From positions 50,849-114,848 of the forward strand of contig JABYQS010000121.1 of the NCBI GenBank assembly GCA_022592435.1: a DNA stretch of 64,000 bases, given 5' to 3'. The notes beneath the pieces are model-generated. The model did no database searches, was not told the origin of the DNA, and saw only the letters and a list, made by a program, of their open reading frames with translations. Origin of the DNA: Cerioporus squamosus (taxonomy: Eukaryota; Basidiomycota; Agaricomycetes; Polyporales; Polyporaceae). Positions 24,139 to 36,853 of the stretch are shown here, piece by piece. How positions within the stretch are numbered: the stretch's first letter is position 1; each line of letters starts with the position of its first letter. The position numbers and the translations under genes were made by a program.

Positions 24139-26719
24139 TCATGGCACGGCATCCACGAACGCCTCGCGCTTCGCCTCCGCCAGAATGAACTCTGCGCACT
24201 CCTTCCGGCTCTTCTCGACGTCGACGAAGTAGAGGAAGACCGTGCTCAGCGCGCCCCTGTGTGCGAAAGAAAGAGAAAGCGTTTAGTCAGGGGGTGCTCG
24301 GGGAAAGAACGCCCGAGAAGTGGGGAGGGGCCACAGACGCACAGTGTGAAGAGGAAGACGAAGGGGTAGTTGTCGTTGTTCCCGGACGCGGTGATGATCG
24401 CAGAGGAGACAAGCGGGCCGATGAACGCGGACGTCTTCCCGACCACGGAGAACAGCGCGAAGAAGAGGAACCTGCGATGAAGGAACAAAGCGTCCACGCG
24501 TTAGTGATGGTCGGGATCATCATCTCGAGTGAACTGCTGGGATGCGCGCGTACATCTGTGGCAGAGGGGAGACTTCGCTGATCATAGTCTGGCTGTACGC
24601 GTACCAGGGACACACCATCAGGCCATAGTATGCCTGGTACATCCTGCGTAACGCACAGCGTAATCAGCATAGGGCGTGAAGAGCGCGAACGAGCATTGTC
24701 GTACCATATCTCCCAGACGTGTTTGAAACCGAACTTATCGGTGTGGATACCGATGAGTCCCCAGATGGTCAAGACCAGGATCCAGAACACGTTGAAACAG
24801 AGCATCTGCATAATGCCACGCCGAGATGAGCCTCTTCTGCGCTCGCGCGCAAGACCAATTCATTGCACGAAACGCACCGTCTTGGTCGAGATTCGCCAGC
24901 GCTTCTGCACGAGCCAGAACAAGCTATTCGCGGGTTCAAAGTTAGCCTCATACACGCGGACAACACGAGCCCCGCAGAGGGGGCGTAGGGTATACACATA
25001 CTAGATTCCAACACCCTGCGCCACGATCCCGACGATCAGGAGCAATGTGAGCTGAAGCGTCGAGTATGACACCACGCTGGCGTGATGCGGTGTCTAGGTC
25101 AGCACTAGCCTCTGACGGACGGAGATGAAGGCTGCGCACCTGTTCTGCAGCGTTCCTATCACAGTGCTAGAAGAGACCAGAACTGAGTATGGTCGCGGAG
25201 CTCGGCACCCGGGACACTGAATGTGGGGCATGGGGAGGTTATCAACTCACACTGTGGTGTTTAAGACATCACCCCTGTGCGTGCGGTGAGCGATCCTACA
25301 GTAGCCGAGGGGCGAGAGCGAGCGGGTGCAACGTACATCAAGAAGTAGAAGATCAGGTACAGAAAGGTCTGCTTGAGCCTCATGCACTCGCGGAATGCCA
25401 CGAACGTCTGCTTGAAGCCGATCGTAAGCATGGACGCGCCTCGAGGTAGGGCGAGACCAGGGCGCCGCTTCTCGAGGAAGAACCATGGCAGCGCGCACAA
25501 CACTGGCACCAGGCATGACATGGACAGTTCAGCTACGCAAGAGAGGGCCCGTGTAGGTGGAGTTGACTTACGCCAGACGCCGCCTGAAAATGCGATCAGC
25601 ACGCTGAATGCCTTGGTGTTGTTCTCGGTGCTGGCGTCGGACTTGAGGCCCTTGAGGATGCCGACCATGATCGCAAGAATGATGATCTCGCCGGCGGAGC
25701 AGACCGCGAATGAGACATTCGAGATTCTGTTCCGCTCCAAGGACTCGTAGTTGGCGTGCTCCTCGAGCCTAGATGAGGGAGGTGGTGAGTAGTGATAGAA
25801 GCGGAGCAGGACTGAGTGGCCTACGTTTTGTCTGTGGAGGCGACTTCGGCTGCGGAGTCCTGCACCTCTGGCAGATCTCGAGCGAGTCCCGGAAAGGCCG
25901 CAGTCCAGAATGTGAGTGCACACTGGTGACCGATCAAATATCAACCTCCAGATCCACAACTGAAGAACCCACTTGATAGGTGATCACTGTTGATGACAGA
26001 GTCGATATAAGTTTATCACGGAGCGTTGACCGGCAGGCATGAGCGATCACTCACAACCAAGAATATACAGAGCGACGCCTGCCTGCCACTTGGATGCATC
26101 CTCAACGCCTAGCCATGCGAAAGAGACGGCGACCGCTAGGATGGTAAAGAATATGGTGATATTCGGTCTGAAAAGTCATGCGTTCGGTTGTAAATGACGG
26201 AGGAATTTACCAACGCGCACGCGTACCTCCAAGTTCCATAGTCCGCCCAGGCTCCGATCATAAGCAAGACCACCGCTTGCAGGGCAAAACTGATGCCGTT
26301 GGTGAGTAGCACGATCGAGTTCACTGGGGTTAAAACGCAGTCACGATGTCAGCACAAGTGTGACAGGTTCGACCAAAGGCACACTGCACCATCGCGGACC
26401 CGGCCAAGGTATGGCAACACACAATCGGTGTCTGCGCCGCAAGGGGCGGTGAACGGTGGCTGACTGGGATCGTATCCTGCCAAGAAGAGGAGATTTTGGA
26501 ACTGCGAAGGTCCGAAGTTAAATCCAGATAGGCCGTTGTTCCCCTGTGTGCATCCCGGTCAGTTTGCACATTTTGTGATCGCGACAAATCACGCGTGCTC
26601 ACGATGTAGTAGACGTAGAAGGCCCAGAGTTCGACCTTCGAGGTCGTCCACCGCCGGGACCCCGACTCCTCCGAGTCCCGCACGGTGATATCGTCGGCGA
26701 CCTTCTCCTTCTCAGACAT
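24139..26719 (-). CDS. ATG22: Vacuolar amino-acid effluxer of the Atg22 family (MFS-like)
   Basis: Exports amino acids released by autophagy from the vacuole. Multi-exon gene, about 500 aa, read without frameshifts. Start at 26719 (MSEKEKVADDITVRDSEESG), cytosolic head, then TSKVELWAFYVYYIGNNGLS and FNFGPSQFQNLLFLAGYDPS, which are characteristic of Atg22. About twelve hydrophobic segments follow, including LLTNGISFALQAVVLLMIGA, NVSFAVCSAGEIIILAIMVG, FSVVGKTSAFIGPLVSSAII and PFVFLFTLGALSTVFLYFVD. The tail KSRKECAEFILAEAKREAFV is typical. Introns are short and several fall inside membrane segments. It is divergent from MIC60 with 299 bp between start codons. Confidence 0.92.
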
Positions 26720-27018
26720 GGTTCAGGACGTCGAACGCGGCCTGCGCGAACGCCGTATTTTTATGCCAGCGTCCAAACTGTCAACCATATGCAGCAGCAT
26801 GATGCTCGCGACGAGGGTGGTGCCCAGAGATAACAGTTTTTGCGGGAGATTCGGCACCCCAAAAAGGCCGATAAGGGGTTGCCGTAATGCGGATTACAGG
26901 TTAAATATGCAAATTCCGATTTCTCCCGGCTGGCGGCGACGTCGTGCCTCCGCGTCTGCTCACCGTTCCACACATCCCCGACACCACGTCGGTCGCCGCT
27001 ACGCTACACCAGTCGCGC
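26720..27018. promoter_or_regulatory. Bidirectional promoter of ATG22 and MIC60
   Basis: Only 299 bp separate the divergent start codons. An AGGGG core, the stress-response element consensus in yeast, is seen at about 26874 within AAGGGG. The role is inferred from position and a five-base match only. Confidence 0.45.
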
Positions 27019-29195
27019 ATGTTGCGTGCTCTTCCCGTCTCGAGGGCGGTAGGCGCACCTTCGGGCAGGGCTGCCGTTCGGGTCGTCCGTCGCGTGAGTC
27101 CCGTGTCCTGCACGCTACGTCTCCCGCACATCCTGACTTTCCGCACAGCGGTTTGCGACCGAGCCGCCCCCAGCGCCGCCCAAGAAAAAGAAAAGCATCG
27201 TACGGAGGCTTGTCTTGTACACCACCGCTGGTGTCTCGACGTTCTACGTCGGCAGCGCCTTCGTCTCGTTCCAGGTCCCCCAGTACCGCGAGTTCTTCGT
27301 CGAGAATGTCCCACTAGGCGCGTCCTTCCTCCAGTATACCGAAGATCACGAGTGGGACACTCTCACCGTGAACGATGTTATCGAGTCGGGCAAGAACTTC
27401 GTCGTCATCTCGAAGGAGCACTTCGACAGCTTGGTGGCACGGTTCAGCGGGGAGGGGCTTGAGAAGACGAAGGAGCGGGCGTCGGAGGCTATCGAGCACG
27501 GGAAGGAGAGGGTGAAGAACATCACCGAGAGGGCCAGGACGACGGTCGAGCGGAGCGAGGCGAAGGTCTACGACAAGGGCGCGAAAGCTGCAGCTATTGC
27601 CAAGCACCAGTCCGTCCAGTTCTCTGAAGGGGTGGAGGATCTCGTTCGCAAGGCGGAGGCAGCGCTTGCGAACAAGCCCATTGACGTGCTTCCTGAAGCC
27701 ACGACTACCCCCGCGCAGCCCCATCCTTCTCCGCCGGACACTGTACCCCCTCGCACGAACGAGGAGGAGACTGCCGTGCGTGCGTCGAATGTCTACGATG
27801 CGCCCCTTCCGGTTGGCTTCGAGCCTCCCCCAGGCTACTCTCGTCCAAAACCTCCAGCGAAGCCAGCGCCGGAGCCCAAGCCGGAGCCTGTGAAGTCTGA
27901 GCCTGCACCCGCACCTCCGCCGCCCCCCGCACCTCTTCCGCTCGTCGCCCCCGCTGTGTCGGAGTTCAGTGCGTCTGAGCCCATCATCGCCCAGCTCGCG
28001 ACTGTCATCGACGACCTCGCTTCCTACCTCAACACTAATCCTTCGGCAGCGGAGAAGGCACGCGACATCCTCGACACGGCCAAGATCGACCTCACGCAGC
28101 TCGCTGGTCGCATTGATGACATCAAGGCGGCCGAGGCGAAGAAGCTGGAGGCATCGCTCGACGAGCAGGCACGGGAGTGCATGCAGTCGCTGCTGGAGCT
28201 CGAGATGCAGGCGCAGGACAAGCTTGACAGCCAGGAGGAGGGCTTCCGCAAGTTCTTCGAGCAGGAGCGTGCCAAGATGATCCAGGAGTACCGTCAGAAG
28301 CTCGAGCTCGAGCTGCAGACCCAGAGCGAGATCATCAACGAGCGGTGCGTGTGTAGCCTGGCATGTGCGAGAAATTTGTTCGCTGACACATGGGTCGCAT
28401 AGTTTGAAGGCCGAGGTCATCGCTCAGGGTATTGAGCTTCAACGCCGCTGGATCCGCGAGATCAAGATGCGCGTTGAGCAGGAGCGGGGTGGCCGCCTTG
28501 CCAAGCTCGACGAGATCGCCACGAACCTGAAGCGTCTCGAGCGCGTCGCGCTGGACAACTCCGCCTACCTCGACGAGAACATCCGCGTGCACGCGCTCTG
28601 GTCTGCTCTCCGTGCCGTGCACCACGCCGTCGAGTCGCCGGAGCGCAAACCCTTCCGCGAGGAGCTCCGCGTCCTCCGCCACGTTGCCGCGGCCCGCGAA
28701 GACCCCATCGTCGCTGCTGCCCTCGAGACTCTGGAAGCGTCGGACGTGCCTGACATTGGCGTCGAGCCTTTGGCTGACTTGACAAACTGGTTCTCGTCCT
28801 CGGTCGCGCCCCGCGTGTCGAGCGTCGCGCTGGTCCCCGACCAGAATGCTGGCGTTCTGTCGTACCTCGCATCTAACCTGTTCTCGTCCTTCCGCTTCCA
28901 GAGACATGGCCTCGTGCCCGGTTCGGACGTGCTCAGCGTGTTGGCGCGGGCGGAGTACTACCTGAATGAGAAGGATCTGGACAGCGCAGCGCGTGAGCTC
29001 AACCAGCTCAGGGGCCCTGCGAAGGTGCTCGTTACTGACTGGTTGGATGCTGCTCGCAAGCGGCTGGAGGTGCTTCAGGCACTACAGGTACGTAGTATTC
29101 ACAGTTGCGGCGTATCTTCTGTTACTCACCTACCTCCTCTAGGTCGTAGAGGCGGAGGCCACCCTTGCATCGCTCCTGGTAGTACAGGACTAGAC
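27019..29195 (+). CDS. MIC60: MICOS complex subunit MIC60 (mitofilin)
   Basis: Inner-membrane organiser that forms crista junctions. Four exons. Exon 1 (27019-about 27093) encodes a basic, Ser/Ala/Arg-rich mitochondrial presequence, MLRALPVSRAVGAPSGRAAV. A 56-nt intron leads to PPPAPPKKKKSIVRRLVLYT and a single membrane span, TTAGVSTFYVGSAFVSFQ. A long Lys/Glu-rich coiled coil, a Pro-rich linker and a second coiled coil follow. The mitofilin signature lies at the C-terminus: RALRAVHHAVESPERKPFRE, FSSFRFQRHGLVPGSDVLSV and ARELNQLRGPAKVLVTDWLD. Stop TAG at 29193-29195. All junctions keep frame, including R split between exons 2 and 3 (NER-LKAEV). Confidence 0.95.
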
Positions 29196-29257
29196 TCTAC
29201 GTAGTTACTAGTACTAGATTACAGCACTGGACAAGTTCACTTGCTTTCCAAATTCAG

Positions 29258-30540
29258 CTATCCCTGTGAAACCGACAAGTGTTGGGTATGCGGGTATGCT
29301 CCGACAGGAGGCGACACCGACGGAGGTGGGCTCACTCCTACAGCGGCGGCTGCGCCCCCGAGTCCGCCCACTAATGCACACTCACAAATGACTTGCGCCC
29401 TCCTCACCACAGTCTGCACATTCTCCGTTGAGATGCCGTTGGGGCCGGAGGGACCCCGCGAGACCTTGACCAGTCCGGGGAAGACTGTCGCGCCCACCCG
29501 GTCTGGCTCTCCCCTCTCTGTTTTGTGACAACGTTTGACGAGCTCGATCTGGCGCGGGTTCATCGTGCTGGCGACGTCGGGCACGAACCCTCGGTAGAAG
29601 GCGTCGACGGTGCTGCCCGAGCTCGAGGGCGCGCCGTGGAGCATGCGCGAGAACTCGTACGCGGCCTGGAGGACGGCGAAGATGCCGCCGCTGGCGGAGT
29701 TCTTGTCGGTGCTCTTGCTGCCATTCTCGAGCGCGAGGACCCTGGCGAGGTTCTCCATGTGTTCGGAGAGGAAGAAGATGGACATATCGGCGGAGCAGGA
29801 CTCGACGGCCGCGGTGAATGTCTGGCGGCGCCACACCGCTGCGACGGTTGGATCTCCTGCATGGTACTGCTGTCAAGAAGCGTTGAAGCGTACAAAGAGA
29901 TCACGTACGAGAGAAGATGTGCTCGTGGATACGCGTGAGCTGAATGTTGGCTTCGGGAGAGTCGGTGACGATCAGGCAGTTGATGATGCCCTCCGCGATG
30001 GTCTTCGAGACGGCATGGCGGAGCAGACTCTGAATCTGGATACCGGTAGGGTGGGGTGCCCCTGGGCCGAGCTCAGGTGGATCGTCATCGAAGACATCCG
30101 TGAGTGCAGCGTGCCGGATGATGTTCAGCGGTGCGGGGGGTGTGCGGGTAACGTCCGCGGCCCATCGGTTGATCTGCCTCTCCAGTGCTGAAGCCGCATT
30201 CTGCTCTCTCCGTTCATACAACGACCGTCCTGTCTGGCTTGCTACGAACGCACCTTGATGGAGAAGTCGTCCACAGAGTTACCGCCGAGCTTGCTCACTC
30301 CGAGATGGCTGTTCTGGTTCGTCCCCTCGAGCAGGGCGATCCGAGCTTTGAGGAGCGCGACCTGCTTCTCCTGCTCCTGCAGTTGCACTCGTTGCTCTTC
30401 TACTTTCTCGTGTGCAATACGCTGGGGGAAGGCATTGAATAGGGGATTGTACAAGGTGCTAGTGCGCTACTCACGAAGTTCGTCAGAGCATAGCGGTACT
30501 GCTCTCCCGAGACCACATCTGGCTGTCCCTGGTATGCCAT
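29258..30540 (-). CDS. Conserved fungal coiled-coil protein of unknown function
   Basis: Four exons. Start at 30540 (MAYQGQPDVVSGEQYRYALT). Exon 2 is a Gln/Glu-rich heptad region containing RIAHEKVEEQRVQLQEQEKQ, a clear coiled coil of about 45 residues. The rest is a compact mixed alpha domain with IQIQSLLRHAVSKTIAEGII, NCLIVTDSPEANIQLTRIHE and DPTVAAVWRRQTFTAAVESC, which I recall as a conserved fungal protein without a name. The acceptor before DPTVAAV is at CCATGCAG, keeping the Arg codon split. The C-terminus is Gly/Pro/Ala-rich. It converges tail-to-tail with MIC60, only 62 bp apart. No enzyme motif is visible. Confidence 0.8.
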
Positions 30541-30955
30541 TGCCTTATCCAAAGGTCGTGTAGTTGAATCGAGGTAGCGACTGAGGGAAAGGACGTGGTT
30601 GCGAGGGGTGCATGGCAGTAATGAGGCGTTCGGGAAGACATGATGATTGTCACTGGCACACAGCCGCTGCCAATGCCAACCGCAGTAGGTTGATCGTCTT
30701 GAGACGCATGCCCTTTATTAACGGCCTGCCTACCCCGTGCGCTATCGACGAACAATATGTAGGTAGGGGTTAAGTCAAGAGTTCGGGACGACGGAGCAGT
30801 GAGCACCGATCGCAGGAGCACGGTTTATGGATCAACAGCAGCCCGTACAACCACGGCGCCGTCTATTATTCCCGATGCACTACGTACGGACCAAGATACC
30901 TCCTAAAAATACATCCAAGACCTGTAGCAATACTTTTTGACAAGAAACACGATGA
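30541..30955. other. Intergenic between the coiled-coil gene and the ABCC gene
   Basis: About 415 bp that must hold the promoter of the coiled-coil gene and the 3' UTR of the ABC transporter. Nothing specific recognised. Confidence 0.4.
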
Positions 30956-33900
30956 TCAGCAAGCTTCGGAGGCAGCCTGATACACCCTCTTGTCGGCGCT
31001 CGCACGGCACATATCTCTGAACGCTCCTCCAGGTTTGCGTAGCAGGACCTCGGGCGAGTCGAATTCCACGATCTCTCCGGAGCGAAGGACCAGAATGCGA
31101 TCGTAGTCAAGAACCGTCTTGAGCCGATGGGCGATGGTGATGACAATCGCGCCTGCGAATTCTTCACGGATAGTTCGCTGTATCTGTATCGTAGACGATG
31201 AGACAAGGCGGGATGAATTGCGAAGGCAGAGACTCACTTGATCGTCAAGGTCCGTGTCGATCTGCGACGTCGCCTCGTCCAAGATGACCACATTGCTGCG
31301 TCGCAAGATAGCACGAGCCATCGCGACCAGTTGTCGCTCTCCCGCACTCAGGGACCCTGTCTGGCTTATGGGCATGTCGAGTGAGATTTCATGAGAGCCT
31401 TGAGAGCGCTGCAGGGAGCCCTTGAGGATGGTGGTGAGATGACAACGTTGGAGGACATCCCAGCATTCTGCATCCGTGTGCTCGTTGAACGGATCCAGGT
31501 TGCTGCGTAAAGTCCCGGAGAATAGGGACACGTCCTGACTGATGATCGTCTATTACCAGCGGAGGGCGTTGTCAGTATCGAATACGGCAATGGCTAAAAA
31601 GCTCTTACAATGCGACTTCTGAGGTCCTCAAGCCCGATCGTCGTGATGTCTATCCCGTCGATACTGTCGGACATCCATCAGTACGGCGAGGGAAGCTCTC
31701 GAGAGAAGAAGATACATACATGATGTGGCCTCCACTCGGCTCAACGACCCTCAGGAGGGACATAGCGAGCGTCGACTTCCCTGAACCCGTCCTCCCAACC
31801 TAATGGTAATATATCTGAGTCATGTGCACCACGTCAGGCTTAGGACAGCACTCACCACTCCGATCTTCTCTGTTGGCTTCACGTAGAACGAAAGGCTCTT
31901 CAGTACAGCGGGAAGATGCGGAGCGTACTTGACGACGAGGTCCTGCACGATGAGCTCGCCATTGCTCGACGGCCAAGCCGCGGGAGGGCGCTTGTCCGGA
32001 ATGATCGCGGGGGCCTCTTGTGGGACCTCAAGGTACTCAACGATACGCTCGACCGAGTTGAAGTCCAGCTCGACCTGCGCAAGCACGCGTACGAGTTGTC
32101 TTGAGGCTTCTGCAAAGATCCCGGCCTGCACGATCACCAGTGCCGCATACCCGGACGAAATGGAGCTGCCGAGGGCGAACAGTGTGGTCATGAACACCAC
32201 CACGGATCCAAGGCCTGCCCGAAGTATCAGCTACCAGTAGAGACAACCCCACATAGAACAACACGAACAGTCGTATCTCCAGTTCAGCCAACCGGCAATG
32301 AGCCACTGCCACGCCTCGTCAGTCAACTCGCGCACGAAAATATATTGAGAGAGAGGACAAACGAACATAGACATGGTCGAACGACTGGAACTTATCCACG
32401 CGCTGGTAGAACCTGTCCTGGTACCGCTCCTCCATGCCAAACGCGCGCACGTGCGGCAGCCCGCGCAGGAGCTCGTCGAAGCCGGCAAACGCTGGCGAGA
32501 GCGACACAGACTCGAGTCGGCGCAGGTCGCGCGACGCACGGACGTACGACGGCGCGAGGCGGACGTATAGCCAGGCGATGAACAATGCGAACGGCGCAAA
32601 GGTGGGCACGATGGAGACGACAACCAGGAAGGAGATGACGAAGTTGAGCGTGCCCGACAGGGCTGCGCTTGCTGAGGGGTGCAGAGCATGGTCGACGGTG
32701 TTGATGTCGGAGGTGAAGCGGTTCAGGATGCGGCCGACAGGCGTGATGTCGAAGAAGCGCGAAGGAGCACGAGAGAGACGTTGTAGCATCGCGATGAAGA
32801 GTGAGCGAGCGGCTTGCAGGCTGGCGTAGTACCCGAGTGCGATATACAACAGCACCACCAGAGCACCAGAGATCGAGATGTACAGATAGATCATGAGCCA
32901 CGGCTTGACGTCTTGGTCGGGCGGAGGGAGGCTATCCAGGACTCCTTGCAGTTGCATGCGAGCGAGCTCCGTGACCGGACCGCCATGCTCATAAGCTTCG
33001 CCCCATCTCGCCAGGAAGAACTGTGCATCGTCTCTGAGTGAATGATGTCAACGGTTCGCGGAGCACGCTCACCTGGAAGCTGACGTTGATGAATCGCAGC
33101 ATGAGCATGAGTGCAAACGTCGATATCCAGCAAATGATGCCAGCGGCGCGGATATAGGTCCAGTACGTGCGCAAGGACACACGTCCTTCCGCACGAGCCT
33201 CCTCATCTACTAACTTGCCCGCATTGGTCTTGTCGTCTTGAGGCCCCTGCTTCCCCTTGCCCTTGTCATTGGAATGAATACTGGGAGCCCTCGACTTGCC
33301 CAGGTCAGCTTCATTTTCCACATCTGTGTCTGTCGCCGTTGCCGACGAGGTCTCCGTTGTATCTTCCCCAACAGTGTCCTCGGCTTCCACAAGTTTCTCC
33401 AGCTCGTGGCGTTTACGCAGATCAGCTGCAGACCCGTTGCGCAAAACCGCGCCTGAAGAGATCTCAACGAGATGAGCAGCAATGGGCAGGCAAAGATTGA
33501 TGTGGTGGGTGACCAGGATGATGGTGCGGTTGCGGGCGAGGTCACCTGAAAACGCCGTCTTCACAAGGTGCGCTGCAGTATGAAGGTCCACTGCCGCAAG
33601 CCTGTACCCTGTCAGCACAAAGATGGAAGCACGATACAGATACACATACGGATCGTCAAGGAGGATGACCTTGGGAAAGTGTAGTTAGAACCCGCGCATG
33701 CGGCAAAGATTCAGTACAAATAAATACATACCTTTGCGGGCGAATATAATGCACGAGCGAGAGCGATGCGAGCACGCTGACCGCCGGAGAGCGTGATACC
33801 CTTCTCTCCAATCTCTAGCGGGGCGCAATCAGACCTTCGTCCACAAGCGAATCACTGACAACGAACCTGTCATATCGCCAGCAGGGAAGATCTCGAAGTC

Positions 33901-36853
33901 TTTCTCGAGGGCGCAGGCTTCCACCACAGCTCGATAACGTCCCTCGTCATAACCATACCCCGCATTGTAGATGATGTTGTCCCGGACAGTAGCATGTTCC
34001 AGCCATGGGTTCTGCGCGCAGTAAGCCACTTGGTGCCCGGCTTTGTCAAGAAGCACGCGACCTGACGTGCAGTGCATTTCTGCGGGATACATGGTAGCGT
34101 TCAACCATCATGCAAGTTAATGAAGTGGTTAACCACGCACCTCCGAGCATCGCCACGAGCAACGCGCTCTTGCCCGACCCCGTTGGTCCGCTCACCAGCG
34201 ACAACCTCCCCGGCGGGAACTTGATGTCCAGCGGACCTAACGTGAATCTTGACGGAGCACCGTCTGTCGCGATGTCCCACTCGAACGTCGCATTCTCGAA
34301 TCCAATCTCGACCTCATTGGACGAGCTCGACCGAGCGTCCCGCTTCAGCGACGTCGCCCAGTCAGGCACCTCCGGCTCGGCAAGGAACTTCTCGATACGC
34401 TGCATGCTGACATATGCTGCGAGACCGGTACGAGTCAGCAAACGGGGGAAGCTGGGGCTTGGCAACGGACTGCAGACTCACCGTGGAGCATGGCCCGGAC
34501 TTGGTCAGGAAGTTCCATCATGGGGCCTTGGAGGTACGAGAAGAGCGCGATGGCCGTGAACGCGACCGCGACGGTCAAGCGTTCCTTCGCCACGACCGTG
34601 TAACAGACGAAGGTCGTGAGAGCCGTCGCCGAGGGCATCCAGCTCCATATGAAGCCGATGAAGACGTCCACGACGTTGGACTTGACACGCCAGCGAAGTT
34701 CGTTCTCTCGCGCTTGCTGCACTCGTTCGCTCCATCGGAACTCTACAACACGGATGAGCGGGCCGACGCGGGCTGAGGAGGGAGAGATCGCTCACCCCAG
34801 CCATAGAACTTGAGGAAGCGGATATTCTGAAAGAGCTCATTGACCGTGTTCATCCGTCGGTCCGACGCCTTCCAAGTTTGACGCATGAGCTGCGATGCAT
34901 ATCGGTCGTCAGCCCCTATCCCCACCCAGGCAGAGAACTTTGCTGCGCACGTATATGTCGTAGTTCGCCAGCGGCCAGTTGAGCAGGTACACGACGACCG
35001 TCACTATCACAGCAGCGAAAGCGCTCCATCCGAGGATGCTGCGAGTAACCACATGTCAATAATGTTGGCTAGTAGATGACTGGAGAATACTCGCCGATAG
35101 AGGTACACCAACGCGATGGTCAAGCGCACAGGAGCCAAGAAGAACCCGGAGAATTGCCAGAATCGGTATGCCACAGCGTACGCATCGCCCCTAGGTTCCA
35201 TCGTGAGCGACGGACCTGCGGTATCACCTATCAGGGTTGGACTTACTGCATGAGGTTGACGATCTTCCCGAGATCGGCGTTGCCTTCGTCCTCATCTGTG
35301 TCGTCCTCCGGCTTGTGTGTGCTCTTCCCGCTGACATCCCTCCGCTTCAAAGCTCTGTCATCCTCAACATTAGCCACGTCTCGGGGCGGGATAACCGACA
35401 GCCTCACTTGTAATGCAGGGCACAGAAGAGCTGCCCTCTGGTACGCTCGTAGCATCGACGCGTGAACCACAATCTATTGACGTCGACCTGGGCGAACGAG
35501 AGATTGGCGAGGAAGGCGACAACCGCGAAGAAGTACGCGGTGTTCTTCGCGTTAGGAGAAGGGTCCGAAAGGGCCTGCAAGATCCGCTGCAGAGCGTACG
35601 GGGGCACGAATCCTGTCCGAGACTTCAATACCGCGGTCGTACCGCAGACTCACCTCAAACTTACCGATAGTCGCGCTCCAGGTATTTAGGGTCACATCCA
35701 ATATTAGATCGAGCGAGCTCGAGCGGATTAAGTATCGTAACAGCGAATGATCCGGATGCCTGTCCGAACATCAGCGTTTGATACGCCCGCAGCGGAGCGG
35801 CGTGGCTTACTCCGAGGTATATTGTAGGTATTTCCGGAAGAGATTCTTATGCGTGAAGAAAGGGGACAGCGTCCAGACGTCTTCGTCGTTGACTCTGCGC
35901 GAGTTTGACACCTTGAAGAGCGGCTCCACGAAGGAGAACGTCGACCAGGACCACAGGTCCGCACTGTCCTCCGGCATCGTGTAATCGCTGGACGATGGCT
36001 ACAACGCGCCCGGTGAGAGGCGAAGAGTGAATTTATAACGCGGAGCAAAACTCACATCCCCGGGCTTCGCGACGTTGGGACATGGCCAGACATCTTGCAG
36101 CGGATACGTCCCCGCGAGCCAGACGAGCAGAGACACGACGCACACTTGGCCTGCATCCCACACAACGGCACCCGGTCGGACAGGGTCATCGAGCACGTCA
36201 ACCGCGAGTTCGTACAGCGCGGCAACTGCGCACGTCGCGTAGAACAAGATGAGCAGATACGGTGTAGTCGCTGGCGGCCTAACGAGAACGCGCGTGAAGG
36301 CGACCGTCTTCAGGGCCGCGACGTCGCGCATCAGCACACATTTCCTTGCTCCCAAGGACAACGACGGCGGACTCACCCAAGCCAGGAATGCCACGCCTGC
36401 CCTGAGACTGCCCTGCCACTCGCCGAGCTCCTCCTTGTACGCCAGCACGGCGAGCCATCCTACGCTCTGCAGGACCGATCCGAGCACGAGTGCGCGCGCC
36501 TTCCACGACGCGCGGTGGAGCGGACATGGAGTCGGCGCCTCGACGTCGTCGAGCGTGAAAAAGGTGCGGAACGGGCTGGTGAGCGTGCGTGCGGCGCGTT
36601 TGACGGACCTGGGGTACGGGGCGCGCTTCAGGAGCTCGACGGCGAGAACGAGCAGGGCAGCTGCCGCAGGAAGGACGGTGGTGATGACGAGCCCGAGCTG
36701 GGGGATGTCCAGGACGTCGCCGAGGGGCCCTGCGCTGCTCGATGCTGGCACCGATGTGCTCGTGGACGGAAGCAGGTCGAGCGGGGCGGCTGGACGAGAC
36801 GGGTCCGGAAAGCGGAAGGCATGCTGCGCCACCATGCTCGGGGTCGAGCTCAT
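30956..36853 (-). CDS. Full-length ABC transporter of the C (MRP/Ycf1) subfamily
   Basis: ATP-driven exporter of conjugates or drugs, vacuolar or plasma-membrane. The layout TMD0-TMD1-NBD1-TMD2-NBD2 is visible across roughly 15-20 exons. Exon 1 (to about 35999) carries five to six hydrophobic TMD0 segments. The core begins [23 protein letters not shown]1: Walker [10 protein letters not shown]-loop [10 protein letters not shown], signature [17 protein letters not shown] (about 33,770-33,810), Walker B VILLDDP followed by LAAVD, and H-loop ILVTHH. TMD2 contains [22 protein letters not shown]2: Walker [12 protein letters not shown], non-canonical signature [16 protein letters not shown], Walker [13 protein letters not shown] and H-loop ITIAHR. 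NBD1 has Asp after the Walker B Asp (DDP), as is usual for subfamily C, so NBD2 is the likely catalytic site. The substrate cannot be told from sequence. Confidence 0.92.
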
